Positions 1 to 6,517 of a stretch of DNA of 13,532 nucleotides are shown in pieces. The notes beneath the pieces are model-generated. The model saw only the letters and a program-made list of their open reading frames with translations. It ran no database searches and was not told the DNA's origin. The position numbers were made by a program, and so were the translations under genes. The first letter of the stretch is position 1. Every line of letters starts with the position of its first letter. The DNA comes from an uncultured Collinsella sp. (lineage in GTDB: Bacteria; Actinomycetota; Coriobacteriia; Coriobacteriales; Coriobacteriaceae): the NCBI GenBank assembly GCA_900554495.1, contig USHR01000034.1, forward strand, positions 1 through 13,532, written 5' to 3'.

Positions 1-1213
1 TGTGCCACATGCGCAGCCAGCGGTTAAAGACAAAGTCGCCCTTCATAAACGAAGGGTCGGCGCCCTTGCCTTCCTTGTCCAGGCGATGCACCTTAGCGCG
101 CAGCTCGGGATCCTTGACGTACTTGTCGACGACGCCCATGGGGACGACCATCCACAGGGCCTCGTCCTGAGCCGTCACAAACTCCGGCTCAAATGGACGG
201 TTGAACACATACTCGTCCACCACATACTTGGCAACGTTAAAGCCACTGTTAGTGACGTAGTAGTTACTGCGGCCCTGGCGCGTGTTGAAATCGAAGAACT
301 TAAACGAGCCGTCGCGCTCGTCGTACTTAACGTCAAAGTTGGAATAGCCCACAAAGTGAAGGTCCTCGAGCAACTTGCGCACGCCGCCCATGAGCTCGTC
401 GTTGGGCTCGGTAATGATACAGGCATGGTTGCCGACACCGTGGGGCTGATGCTCCTCGAGCAGCACGTGACCCAGGCACATCATGCGCACCTTGCCGTTG
501 CGGTCGGAATAACTGGTGAGCACACGCATGTACTCGTCGTTGCCGGGCACGCGATCCTGCAAGATCAGGTCGTCGGTGTAGCCGCTGGCATACGAATCGC
601 GAATGACCTGTTCCAGCTCGGCGCGGTCGGCAATCTCATAGGCCTTCTTCTGGCCCTCGAACTCGTGCTGCCACCACATGATGCCGTCAGAAGGCTTCAG
701 AATCATCGGGTAAGGAAAATCGATCTGGTCGAGCACTTCGGCAGGCGCCTCACCCTGGGCATTGAGCATCGTCTTGGTAAAGGTAAACGTGTGCGGATAG
801 GGCACGCCATGCTTCTCGCACAGCTCGTAGAAGATCTCCTTCTTCTGGCACTGCTCGAGCATGCTGTAGGGCGCGTAGGGAGCGACGATGTTATCCGCCA
901 GCTCATGAGCATCCTTGGCTTGAGCCACGAGAGCGACATAGTTATCGCCACAGCCCACAAGGACAATCGTCTTGTCGGCATGCGCTTGGGCAATGCCGTT
1001 GACGGTTTTGAGCATCACGGGCATGGTGTCGATATCCACGTTGGGCGTGTAGTCGATAATCTGGCTGCGGTACGCGGGACCCGTCTGATACTTGCCAAAG
1101 ACCAGACTCTTGACCTGGTACTCCTCGTAGAAGGCGCGCGCCACCGAATAGGCGTTGATGTCGCCACCGAGCAGCACGGGAATGAACTCGCGCTCTGTAA
1201 ATTGCAATGCCAT
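1..1213 (-). CDS. ATP-grasp carboxylate-amine ligase, D-aspartate ligase-like (3' end cut by window)
   Basis: 404 codons are visible, starting at the ATG read from 1213, with AGGAAG 5 bases upstream as ribosome binding site. The C-terminus lies beyond position 1. The protein opens with FIPVLLGGDINAYSVARAF (residues 10-28), closely like the opening of the Enterococcus faecium D-aspartate ligase Aslfm as I remember it. The ATP-grasp part follows: MILKPSDG (170-177), LILQDRVPGNDEYMRVL (216-232), VRMMCLGHVLLEE (242-254), FVGYSNFDVKYD (287-298) and the metal/ATP-binding FDFNTRQGRSNYYV (307-320). In that family the enzyme activates D-aspartate as acyl phosphate and joins it to the side-chain amine of lysine in the peptidoglycan precursor, in the cytoplasm. 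The family is about 420 residues long, so little is missing. Substrate is inferred from similarity; a ligase for another amino acid is possible. It stands alone and diverges from the MOSC gene. Confidence 0.8.
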   Translation of the reverse strand, partial: MALQFTEREFIPVLLGGDINAYSVARAFYEEYQVKSLVFGKYQTGPAYRSQIIDYTPNVDIDTMPVMLKTVNGIAQAHADKTIVLVGCGDNYVALVAQAKDAHELADNIVAPYAPYSMLEQCQKKEIFYELCEKHGVPYPHTFTFTKTMLNAQGEAPAEVLDQIDFPYPMILKPSDGIMWWQHEFEGQKKAYEIADRAELEQVIRDSYASGYTDDLILQDRVPGNDEYMRVLTSYSDRNGKVRMMCLGHVLLEEHQPHGVGNHACIITEPNDELMGGVRKLLEDLHFVGYSNFDVKYDERDGSFKFFDFNTRQGRSNYYVTNSGFNVAKYVVDEYVFNRPFEPEFVTAQDEALWMVVPMGVVDKYVKDPELRAKVHRLDKEGKGADPSFMKGDFVFNRWLRMWH

Positions 1214-1269
1214 GGAAACTTCCTATCATGAACTGCCCACACAACGGGCGGTCTTTGCGCAACTGATTT

Positions 1270-1299
1270 ATTCTAGCGTGCCAAGCCGCCGGCGCCCAA
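1270..1299 (-). promoter_or_regulatory. Candidate promoter of the ATP-grasp ligase
   Basis: Reading leftwards, TAGAAT (1270-1275, one mismatch to TATAAT) lies 18 bases after TTGGGC (1294-1299, a poor -35). The start codon is about 50 bases downstream. Only the -10 is convincing. The rest of the 234-base divergent gap (1214-1447) shows no gene and no strong palindrome. Confidence 0.25.
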
Positions 1300-1447
1300 A
1301 GCTCCACCGTATCTATGGCAATCGACGTAATCGTCCAGCACGAAGGCCAGCACGAAGACGGCGCCCACCGTTGTATGACAATGGGCAATGAACCTACCGT
1401 TGTTGTAGGATTCAGCGTATTGACATCCTCGAGCGAAAGGCGCACAC

Positions 1448-2080
1448 GTGCCCCAAGACCATCCGACCGATAATCCCATCCTCAATGCCGCGAGGCGCGA
1501 GCTGGCGGAACGTGCGAAAGCGACCGCTCCCCTGTGCACGGCAAACGACGCCTACAACGGACCCGCCCGCATCGTCTCGATCAACACGTCGGCACGCAAG
1601 GGCACGCGCAAGTCGCCCGTCGCCGATGGACACGACACCGTTATAGAGCAATTTGGCCTCGCCTCCGACGCACACGCCGGGCATTGGCACCGTCAGGTTT
1701 CCTTTTTGGCCGCAGAGTCCATCCAGACGGCGCAGGCCCGCGGACTCGATGTGCGCAAGGGTGACTTTGGAGAGAACTTCACAACCCGGGGCATCAACCT
1801 GCTCTCGCTCCCCTTGGGCACACAGCTCAAGCTTGGCAGCGAGGTGCTTGTCGAAATCAGCCAAATCGGCAAGGTCTGCCACACACGCTGTGCCATCTAC
1901 TATCTCGCCGGCGACTGCATCTTTCCCCACGAGGGCGTTTTCGGCGTGGTACTAAAGGGCGGAGAGGTCTACGCCGGCGACGATATCCAGGTAATCAAAC
2001 TCGGCGACGGCACCTGTTCGTTCACCCCCGCCGAGGCCCTCGAAGAGATTGAGCAGGCTCGCCAGAGGGGCACGCTGTAG
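1448..2080 (+). CDS. MOSC domain-containing protein
   Basis: A 210-residue protein starting at GTG 1448, with GAAAGG about 6 bases upstream. MOSC (molybdenum cofactor sulfurase C-terminal) hallmarks appear in order: SINTSARKGTRK (45-56), FGLASDAHAGHWHRQVSFL (69-87), GDFGENFTTRGINL (105-118), the conserved cysteine in QIGKVCHTRC (Cys144), and GVFGVVLKGGEVYAGDDI (163-180). MOSC domains bind molybdopterin-type cofactors or carry sulfur or reduce N-hydroxylated compounds; stand-alone bacterial versions mostly have unknown substrates. The first 38 residues are a polar N-terminal extension. No molybdenum cofactor gene is next to it, so the physiological role is not shown here. The domain assignment is firm and the function is open. 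Confidence 0.85.
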   Translation: MPQDHPTDNPILNAARRELAERAKATAPLCTANDAYNGPARIVSINTSARKGTRKSPVADGHDTVIEQFGLASDAHAGHWHRQVSFLAAESIQTAQARGLDVRKGDFGENFTTRGINLLSLPLGTQLKLGSEVLVEISQIGKVCHTRCAIYYLAGDCIFPHEGVFGVVLKGGEVYAGDDIQVIKLGDGTCSFTPAEALEEIEQARQRGTL

Positions 2081-2150
2081 TTATAAAACCCCACGTTGAG
2101 ATGGCTTTTACAGCCCAAAACTCCTCTCAAACAGGGCTCTGTAACGTTAA

Positions 2151-2272
2151 AGTTGAACTCTATGGTTTCTCAACAATTCATCATAACTGCAGGTCAAAGC
2201 CAAAGCCTCAAGTTCAACTTGACCCTTTGGGACCTTTAAGGTTCAAGTTGAGGTCGAAAGCAGTAGTAGAAT
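2151..2272 (+). promoter_or_regulatory. Control region of the secreted wall protein: three related dyads and a -10 element
   Basis: Three related dyads precede the gene. They are AGTTGAACT (2151-2159), the perfect 15-base odd palindrome TCAAGTTCAACTTGA (2208-2222), and TTCAAGTTGA (2242-2251, with the dyad TCAAGTTGA at 2243-2251). A good -10 (TAGAAT, 2267-2272) has no TTGACA-like -35. The third dyad lies about where a -35 would be. TCAACTTGA (2214-2222) can also pair with TCAAGTTGA (2243-2251) as a hairpin. The arrangement fits binding sites for a dimeric regulator that activates or represses the promoter. The regulator is unknown. Confidence 0.45.
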
Positions 2273-2314
2273 ACCGTTCGAACCATAACCTACGATTGAT
2301 TGCAGAGGGACTGG

Positions 2315-3448
2315 ATGCAGCATTCGAATCATCGCACCGCAGCGCTCATTGCGTCGAAGCCGGCTCGTATCATCACGAGCGCCGCGCTCGCCGTTGCGCT
2401 GACGGCCACGCCGATGCTCTCCCCCGTTGCGGCGTATGCCGCCTCGCAGGCAACGCAGGACCAGCTTTCCGCAGCCCAGCAGAAGATCGAAGCCGCCACG
2501 AGCGCCTACAACGACGCCCGCACCAAACTCGATGACCTGCAAAAGCAGATTGACTCCAATGAGGCAAGCATCGAGGAAATCGAGGCCAAGCTTCCCGAGC
2601 AGCAGGCCAAGGCAAGCTCCGCCATGCGCGATCTGTACAAGTATCAGAAGGGCACCAATCCCATCGTGAGCTTCCTGGTCAACGCGCAGAGCCTGGGTGA
2701 GTTCATCACGACCTGCAAATACACCAACCAGATCACGAGCTCGAGCGTCGACGAGATCGAAGAGCTCAATAACATGCAAACCGAACTCGAGCAGAACAAG
2801 GCCGAGCTCCAGCAGGCCAAGTCACAGCTTGAGGCAGAGCAGAAAAACGCCGAGGATGCGCTGACGCAGGCCCAGCAGCTCCGCAGCGAGGCACAGGCAA
2901 AAGCCGAGCAGGAAAATGCCGCTGAGCTTGCCAAGCTTGAGGCCGATAAGGCCGCTGCCGCCGAGAAGCTCTCGGGCGAGGGCGTAAGCGGCAGCAATTC
3001 CAGCAGCCAGGCCACCAACACCAACACCACCATCGACACCACGGTGAACAACGCCAATACCGGTAGCTCCGATTACGATTCGTTCATTAATGAGTGGACG
3101 AGCCGCATCGACAATTATCTCGCCGGCTCCCCCATGGCAGGCCAGGGCTACAACTTTGCCGTCGCCGCTTGGAATACCGGTGTCGACCCCCGTTGGTCCC
3201 CCGCTATCGCCTGCATCGAGAGCACCAAGGGTGCTTATTGCGCCAATTCCTACAACGCCTGGGGCTGGAGTGCACGTGGCGGCGGTTGGCGCAGCTTTGG
3301 CAGCTGGAGCGAGGGCATCTCCGCTCACGTTGCCTATCTGGGCGCCAACTATGGCTCCACCCTTACCCCGGCAGCGGCCAAAAAGTACTGCCCGCCCACG
3401 TGGCAGGACTGGTACAACAAAGTCGCCGCTCAGATGAACCGCATCTAA
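2315..3448 (+). CDS. Secreted coiled-coil protein with C-terminal lysozyme-like domain (probable peptidoglycan hydrolase)
   Basis: A 377-residue protein. The ATG at 2315 is chosen over an upstream in-frame TTG at 2300 because AGAGGG lies 5-6 bases before it. A Sec signal peptide (basic start, hydrophobic 19-31, cleavage likely after AYA at 40-42) is followed by a Gln/Glu/Ala-rich coiled coil (about 46-220). Inside this is a PcsB/CwlO-like break, AMRDLYKYQKGTNPIVSFL (103-121). A Ser/Asn/Thr linker (222-252) leads to a compact C-terminal domain (about 273-377). That domain contains FAVAAWNTGVDPRWSPAIAC-IES with Glu302, like the catalytic-Glu neighbourhood of lysozyme/glucosaminidase folds, then NSYNAWGWSA. 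No CHAP or NlpC/P60 domain is present, unlike the usual coiled-coil wall hydrolases. Role in cell-wall cleavage during growth or division is inferred. The gene appears to be a single transcription unit, ended by its own terminator. Confidence 0.8.
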   Translation: MQHSNHRTAALIASKPARIITSAALAVALTATPMLSPVAAYAASQATQDQLSAAQQKIEAATSAYNDARTKLDDLQKQIDSNEASIEEIEAKLPEQQAKASSAMRDLYKYQKGTNPIVSFLVNAQSLGEFITTCKYTNQITSSSVDEIEELNNMQTELEQNKAELQQAKSQLEAEQKNAEDALTQAQQLRSEAQAKAEQENAAELAKLEADKAAAAEKLSGEGVSGSNSSSQATNTNTTIDTTVNNANTGSSDYDSFINEWTSRIDNYLAGSPMAGQGYNFAVAAWNTGVDPRWSPAIACIESTKGAYCANSYNAWGWSARGGGWRSFGSWSEGISAHVAYLGANYGSTLTPAAAKKYCPPTWQDWYNKVAAQMNRI

Positions 3449-3458
3449 GTGCAACTGC

Positions 3459-3488
3459 AAAGGGCCCCAACGGGGCCCTTTTCTTTTA
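3459..3488 (+). terminator. Rho-independent terminator of the wall-hydrolase gene
   Basis: A 10-bp perfect stem (AAAGGGCCCC, 3459-3468, with GGGGCCCTTT, 3472-3481), AAC loop, followed by TTTCTTTT. It starts 10 bases after the stop codon. The T tract overlaps the stop codon of the convergent kinase gene (3486-3488). In the opposite direction the stem is not followed by a T run, so it mainly serves the plus strand. Confidence 0.92.
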
Positions 3489-4877
3489 GGTAGCGGAGGT
3501 ATCGACGACGCCGGTCGCATTGGCAACCGCGACTATGACGATCATGCATAGGAGCAGCACACCCAATGCCTTGAGCCAGAGTTTCGCGAGTTTCTTGCCG
3601 CGATAGCTGTCGAGCAGTGCGAATCGCCGACGAAGACGGCGCTTATCGAACAGCGCAAAATGCATAAGCACCATAAGGCCATCGACAAAGAAAAAATACT
3701 CGATTATGAGAAGCCACGTCGGGTAGCTTTGGTTTGCTCCGGTGGGGTGAAAGACGGCAAAGTGACTTCCGACAAAGAACACAAGCAGCGAGAAGCAGAC
3801 GAGCGTATTCCAAATGCGCCCCAGAGACTCCGGAACGCGAGAGAGCAGACCGCATGCAGCGGAGGCGGCAGGCCTAGGAAGCCCTGCAGGGTTCTGGAGC
3901 CCTTGGGGCGTCAGCACCGTCTCCGAGGCCGGAGTACGGACAGGCGCAGGCGCAGGAGGCCGCACGGGACGACTCAGGTCGTATGCTGCGTGCGTCGCCC
4001 GTCCCAACGCCTCCGCACTCGCAAAACGCTTGGCCGGGTCGAGCGCCATCGACATGCAGACGGCATCGGCAAGTGGAGTGGGAATGCCACGCGCCTCGCA
4101 TTGCTCGCGCATGTCGAGCCCTGGTTTAGGGTCGACTCCCGTCAAGCAGAAGAACAACAGGGCGCCAAGTGCGTAGACGTCGCTGCGCACACTCGTCTGC
4201 CCAAACCCATACTGCTCGGGCGGCGCATAGGGTCGCGTGCCAAACTTGACGGTGTCGGTATCGGCGCCATCGCGCCATACGCGGGCGATCCCCAAGTCGA
4301 TAATCACCAGCGATGAAAATGTCAGGCCGTCATCAGGCGTATAGTTGGCACCCGTCACGATGATATTCGACGGCTTGAGGTCACGATGGATCACCGGCGC
4401 CGACGTCTCCCCCGCCATTGCAAAACCGGCGTGGAGCTCGCCCACGGCATCGCATAGGGCAGGATACAATTCGTGCGCATAATCGGGGGTGGCTCCCAGA
4501 CGGTCCACCAGCGCCCCGAGTGTCTCCCCTTCGATGTATTCCATAACCACGTTGAGCTCGTCGCCCACACGACGACAATCGACGATTCTGGGCAGGTGCT
4601 CAAAACGCCTGCCTGCCCGCTGGGCGGCAAACAGACGCTCGTATGCCCCGCCGATTTGAGCCGAAGCATCGATGCGTTTACGGACAAAGGGGCCGAGCGA
4701 ACCACCGCCGGTTCCTTCAAAGTACACGAGCTCGGTTGTTTCAACGGACGAGCGCTTAAGTACACGCTCCACGCGATAGCTGTCGTCGCGATCGAGCGAC
4801 GCCAGGTGCTCGGCAAGCGCTGCAGTCAGCTCGTCATCGGAATATGTTGGGGTCTGAGTATCCATAGCCTCCATCAT
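3486..4877 (-). CDS. Membrane-anchored Ser/Thr protein kinase (Hanks type)
   Basis: 463 residues from the ATG at 4877. Kinase landmarks are clear: likely ATP-anchoring Lys67 (FVRKRID), hinge VVMEYIEGETLG (110-121), catalytic loop HRDLKPSN (164-171), DLG in place of DFG (194-196), and activation segment end APPEQYG (218-224). A Pro-rich linker (about 303-338) leads to three hydrophobic helices (about 356-375, 387-409, 432-454), so the catalytic domain faces the cytoplasm. There are no PASTA repeats, so it is not a PknB/PrkC-type wall sensor. The start is uncertain: GTG 4895, ATG 4877, ATG 4874 and ATG 4865 are in frame and none has a well-spaced ribosome binding site (GGAGG is only 2 bases from ATG 4865). 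It follows the HTH gene on the same strand after about 70-90 bases, so co-transcription is likely. Substrates are unknown. Confidence 0.87.
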   Translation of the reverse strand: MMEAMDTQTPTYSDDELTAALAEHLASLDRDDSYRVERVLKRSSVETTELVYFEGTGGGSLGPFVRKRIDASAQIGGAYERLFAAQRAGRRFEHLPRIVDCRRVGDELNVVMEYIEGETLGALVDRLGATPDYAHELYPALCDAVGELHAGFAMAGETSAPVIHRDLKPSNIIVTGANYTPDDGLTFSSLVIIDLGIARVWRDGADTDTVKFGTRPYAPPEQYGFGQTSVRSDVYALGALLFFCLTGVDPKPGLDMREQCEARGIPTPLADAVCMSMALDPAKRFASAEALGRATHAAYDLSRPVRPPAPAPVRTPASETVLTPQGLQNPAGLPRPAASAACGLLSRVPESLGRIWNTLVCFSLLVFFVGSHFAVFHPTGANQSYPTWLLIIEYFFFVDGLMVLMHFALFDKRRLRRRFALLDSYRGKKLAKLWLKALGVLLLCMIVIVAVANATGVVDTSAT

Positions 4878-4963
4878 AGCGCAGGGCGCAGACACCCCAC
4901 GGCATCCGCGCCCCGTTCGTTTGCATCGTTGTTCGGCAGCTCCGCCGGCTCAGATATCAGCCG

Positions 4964-5386
4964 CTAACTCACCGTCTCCTCGTCAAAGCGATACAGCTCC
5001 TCGTTGACCTTTTGGAGGCTGCACCCGCGATCGATACAGAAGATGATGATCGCATCGCGACGGTCCTTACAATTGAGGATGTTGGCACCCGCCGCCGTCA
5101 AGGCGCGGTTGGTCTCCTTGAGCGTTAGCGCCATGGCGAAGGCAATCTGCAGCACCTTATTGCGACTCGGATGACGCGCACCGGTAAAGATCTGATAGCC
5201 AAAGGTCTCATTGAGATCGGCCATACGAACCACGCGCGAGCGCTCCAAGCCCTTTTCCTGCAGCAGCTGCTTCAGGTAGTCCGAAAGCGACGGGGTGGCA
5301 AAGTCGTGCTCCTTGATATAGCCATCGATGTTTGGCGCGTCGAGAAGCTCATTGAGTAACTCGTCAGTCAGCTTTTTATCGGGCAT
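4964..5386 (-). CDS. Helix-turn-helix (XRE/Cro-like) regulator
   Basis: A 140-residue protein from ATG 5386, preceded by an excellent ribosome binding site GGAGGTG 7-8 bases away. Residues 34-95 form an XRE-like helical domain: SDYLKQLLQEKGLERSRVV, then RMADLNETFGYQIFTGARHP (54-73, recognition-helix region), then KVLQIAFAMALTLKETNRAL. A C-terminal helical part holds DRRDAIIIFCIDRGCSL (108-124), a segment I associate with a Firmicute/Actinobacterial regulator family. The gene lies 32 bases after the FxLYD-like gene and about 70-90 bases before the kinase, all on the same strand. It is therefore a candidate partner or target of the kinase, and a candidate regulator of the cluster promoter. No experimental function is assumed. 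Confidence 0.85.
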   Translation of the reverse strand: MPDKKLTDELLNELLDAPNIDGYIKEHDFATPSLSDYLKQLLQEKGLERSRVVRMADLNETFGYQIFTGARHPSRNKVLQIAFAMALTLKETNRALTAAGANILNCKDRRDAIIIFCIDRGCSLQKVNEELYRFDEETVS

Positions 5387-5418
5387 ACGGCTTCACCTCC
5401 CCCAGTGCATGCAACATG

Positions 5419-5862
5419 CTAGAAACCACTTACGTCCGAACGCTCCCAGCTAGCAACCTGGTCGGGAGACACTGTACCCAGCGCCTCGAACTTCCAGGAG
5501 CCGCCCGCCTTCAGATGATTGGTGTTTGCAAGAGCCGTTCCAACCTGGTTGCCATCGGCATCATACAGAACATACTCAATCTGAATGTAGCTCTTTTCCT
5601 TGTCCGTGTTATTGGTCAGCGTGCCCGTGATCTTATAGGCAAACTGATTGGAGGTGTCTTCAGCCTCATCAGCAATGGTATACGGTTCTTGCGGTTCTTT
5701 TTGCTCCTCAGCCTGCTGTGTCGCCTCGGCAGGTTTTGCCGAATCGCTCGCAGACGAATCGGTTGAATTGCCACCCATAGAGCCCACGGCACCGACGATA
5801 ACCAGCACCACGATGACGCCTAGGACAATCTTGCCGATCGGCTTCTTTCCCTCTTTTGCCAT
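5419..5862 (-). CDS. Membrane-anchored FxLYD-like extracytoplasmic protein
   Basis: A 147-residue protein from ATG 5862; AGGAAGGA sits 6 bases upstream. A basic N-terminus (MAKEGKKPIGK) precedes one transmembrane helix (about 11-28, IVLGVIVVLVIVGAVGS). A disordered Ser/Ala/Glu/Gln linker (30-60) follows, then a beta-rich domain (about 70-145) with FAYKITGTLTNNTDKEKSYI and IEYVLYDADGNQVGTALANT. The pattern of a strand with N-N-T, then a Y-x-L-Y-D-A-x-G-x strand, is that of FxLYD/DUF3426-type domains. These are found outside the cell on Gram-positive lipoproteins and membrane proteins and have no known enzymatic role. It is the first gene of the FxLYD, HTH, kinase cluster. The family call is by pattern and somewhat uncertain; the topology is clear. 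Confidence 0.75.
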   Translation of the reverse strand: MAKEGKKPIGKIVLGVIVVLVIVGAVGSMGGNSTDSSASDSAKPAEATQQAEEQKEPQEPYTIADEAEDTSNQFAYKITGTLTNNTDKEKSYIQIEYVLYDADGNQVGTALANTNHLKAGGSWKFEALGTVSPDQVASWERSDVSGF

Positions 5863-5867
5863 TATTC

Positions 5868-5921
5868 ATCCTTCCTACGATCCGGCTACCGCGCCGGCAC
5901 ACAGCACATCGTAGGAAGGAT
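5868..5921 (-). promoter_or_regulatory. Inverted repeat that sequesters the ribosome binding site of the FxLYD-like gene
   Basis: A 14-bp perfect inverted repeat: ATCCTTCCTACGAT (plus strand 5868-5881) and ATCGTAGGAAGGAT (5908-5921), with a 26-base spacer. The spacer itself can form CCGGC/GCCGG (5882-5886 with 5893-5897). In the minus-strand mRNA the 3' arm contains AGGAAGGA, the ribosome binding site of the gene starting at 5862. The 5' arm is its exact complement. The folded leader would hide the site. There is no T tract after it, so it is not a terminator. Confidence 0.6.
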
Positions 5922-5935
5922 TAAACTTGAATTCA

Positions 5936-5950
5936 TTAGCTGAGAGCTAA
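5936..5950 (-). promoter_or_regulatory. Operator-like dyad at the transcript start
   Basis: TTAGCT-GAG-AGCTAA, a perfect dyad with 6-base arms and a 3-base centre. It begins about 7 bases after the proposed -10, so it would cover about +1 to +15 of the kinase-cluster transcript. This is a usual position for a repressor site; the HTH protein encoded in the cluster is the obvious candidate. Confidence 0.4.
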
Positions 5951-5956
5951 GGTTGC

Positions 5957-5985
5957 CATATAGAAGAGCATGAAGCGCGTGTCCA
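5957..5985 (-). promoter_or_regulatory. Promoter of the FxLYD-HTH-kinase cluster
   Basis: Reading leftwards, TGGACA (5980-5985, five of six to TTGACA), a 17-base spacer and TATATG (5957-5962, four of six). This predicts a leader of about 88 bases carrying the dyad and the sequestering hairpin. Confidence 0.45.
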
Positions 5986-6049
5986 CCGCCGATGACACCT
6001 CGAGGCTTGCCAACATCGTTCTTAATTTTATAAACTGGAATTGTTACAC

Positions 6050-6517
6050 TTAAAAAAGTGGAATTTCACCGTCATAGTTCTCTGCTTTTTCCAATAGCGG
6101 TCCTTTAGCTCCCATCGTAAACGCGATGTCGCTACTGCGGATAGAGAGCAGCTCCATTCCGGGTCTCACCTTCAAAAAGTCCATCATTTTCTTCGTAAGA
6201 AGAATTTGCCCCTCCTGTGAAATCTCTATCCAGCAGTAGGAACGCCCCTTGTATTTAATAAATTCGCCAGAACCTGCTGAGTAGTCAAGCAACGGTGGAG
6301 TATCGTCCAAAATGTGACCAAGCTTTGACGGATGCAAAAGGCCTTTCCGGGTGACGCAGAAGCCACCGGTAATCTTACTTCCGGTAAAAAGATATACTTT
6401 TCCTTCATCTGCAATGTGATATTCTTCCATTGCCTGCGGTGGAATCCGCAATGTTCCATCCGTCCGAATGAGTGATTTCCCGAAAATAAATTTTCCTCCC
6501 TTATTCATTTGTGGCAT
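6050..6517 (-). CDS. AbrB/SpoVT-like swapped-hairpin protein, low GC, probably acquired
   Basis: A 155-residue protein. ATG 6517 is chosen because AGGAGGTG stands 5 bases upstream; an in-frame ATG 39 bases earlier has no site. The N-terminal part GKSLIRTDGTLRIPPQAMEE (13-32) with DEGKVYLFTGSKITGGF (37-53) resembles the AbrB/MazE/SpoVT fold. A second, similar half follows: WIEISQEGQILLTKKMMDFL (96-115), KVRPGMELLSIRSSDIAF (116-133) and AKGPLLEKA (137-145). Such proteins bind DNA or act as antitoxin-like or transition-state regulators, but this subgroup's role is unknown to me. Codon use is AT-rich, quite unlike the surrounding genes. That fits transfer from a low-GC Firmicute. The neighbours give no functional clue. 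Confidence 0.75.
   Translation of the reverse strand: MPQMNKGGKFIFGKSLIRTDGTLRIPPQAMEEYHIADEGKVYLFTGSKITGGFCVTRKGLLHPSKLGHILDDTPPLLDYSAGSGEFIKYKGRSYCWIEISQEGQILLTKKMMDFLKVRPGMELLSIRSSDIAFTMGAKGPLLEKAENYDGEIPLF

Noticed and set aside
2..1231. Long open frame on the plus strand opposite the ATP-grasp ligase
   Set aside because: Its translation has no family motifs, while the minus strand gives a full ATP-grasp protein with a good ribosome binding site. Long antisense frames are expected in DNA with this codon bias.
2101..2314. Plus-strand open frame starting at ATG 2101 in front of the wall-hydrolase gene
   Set aside because: No ribosome binding site; it covers the dyad-rich control region and then overlaps the signal peptide region in another frame.
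4896..4963. Separate promoter between the HTH gene and the kinase gene
   Set aside because: No pair of -35 and -10 elements with proper spacing was found, so co-transcription is preferred.
5908..5956. AGGAAGGA at 5913-5920 as ribosome binding site of a plus-strand gene
   Set aside because: The only frame after it, from TTG 5927, ends after seven codons; the sequence is better explained as the partner arm of the minus-strand leader hairpin.
6047..6060. CACTT-AAAA-AAGTG hairpin at the stop codon of the AbrB-like gene as a terminator
   Set aside because: Only five pairs, AT-rich, and no T run follows in the direction of transcription.
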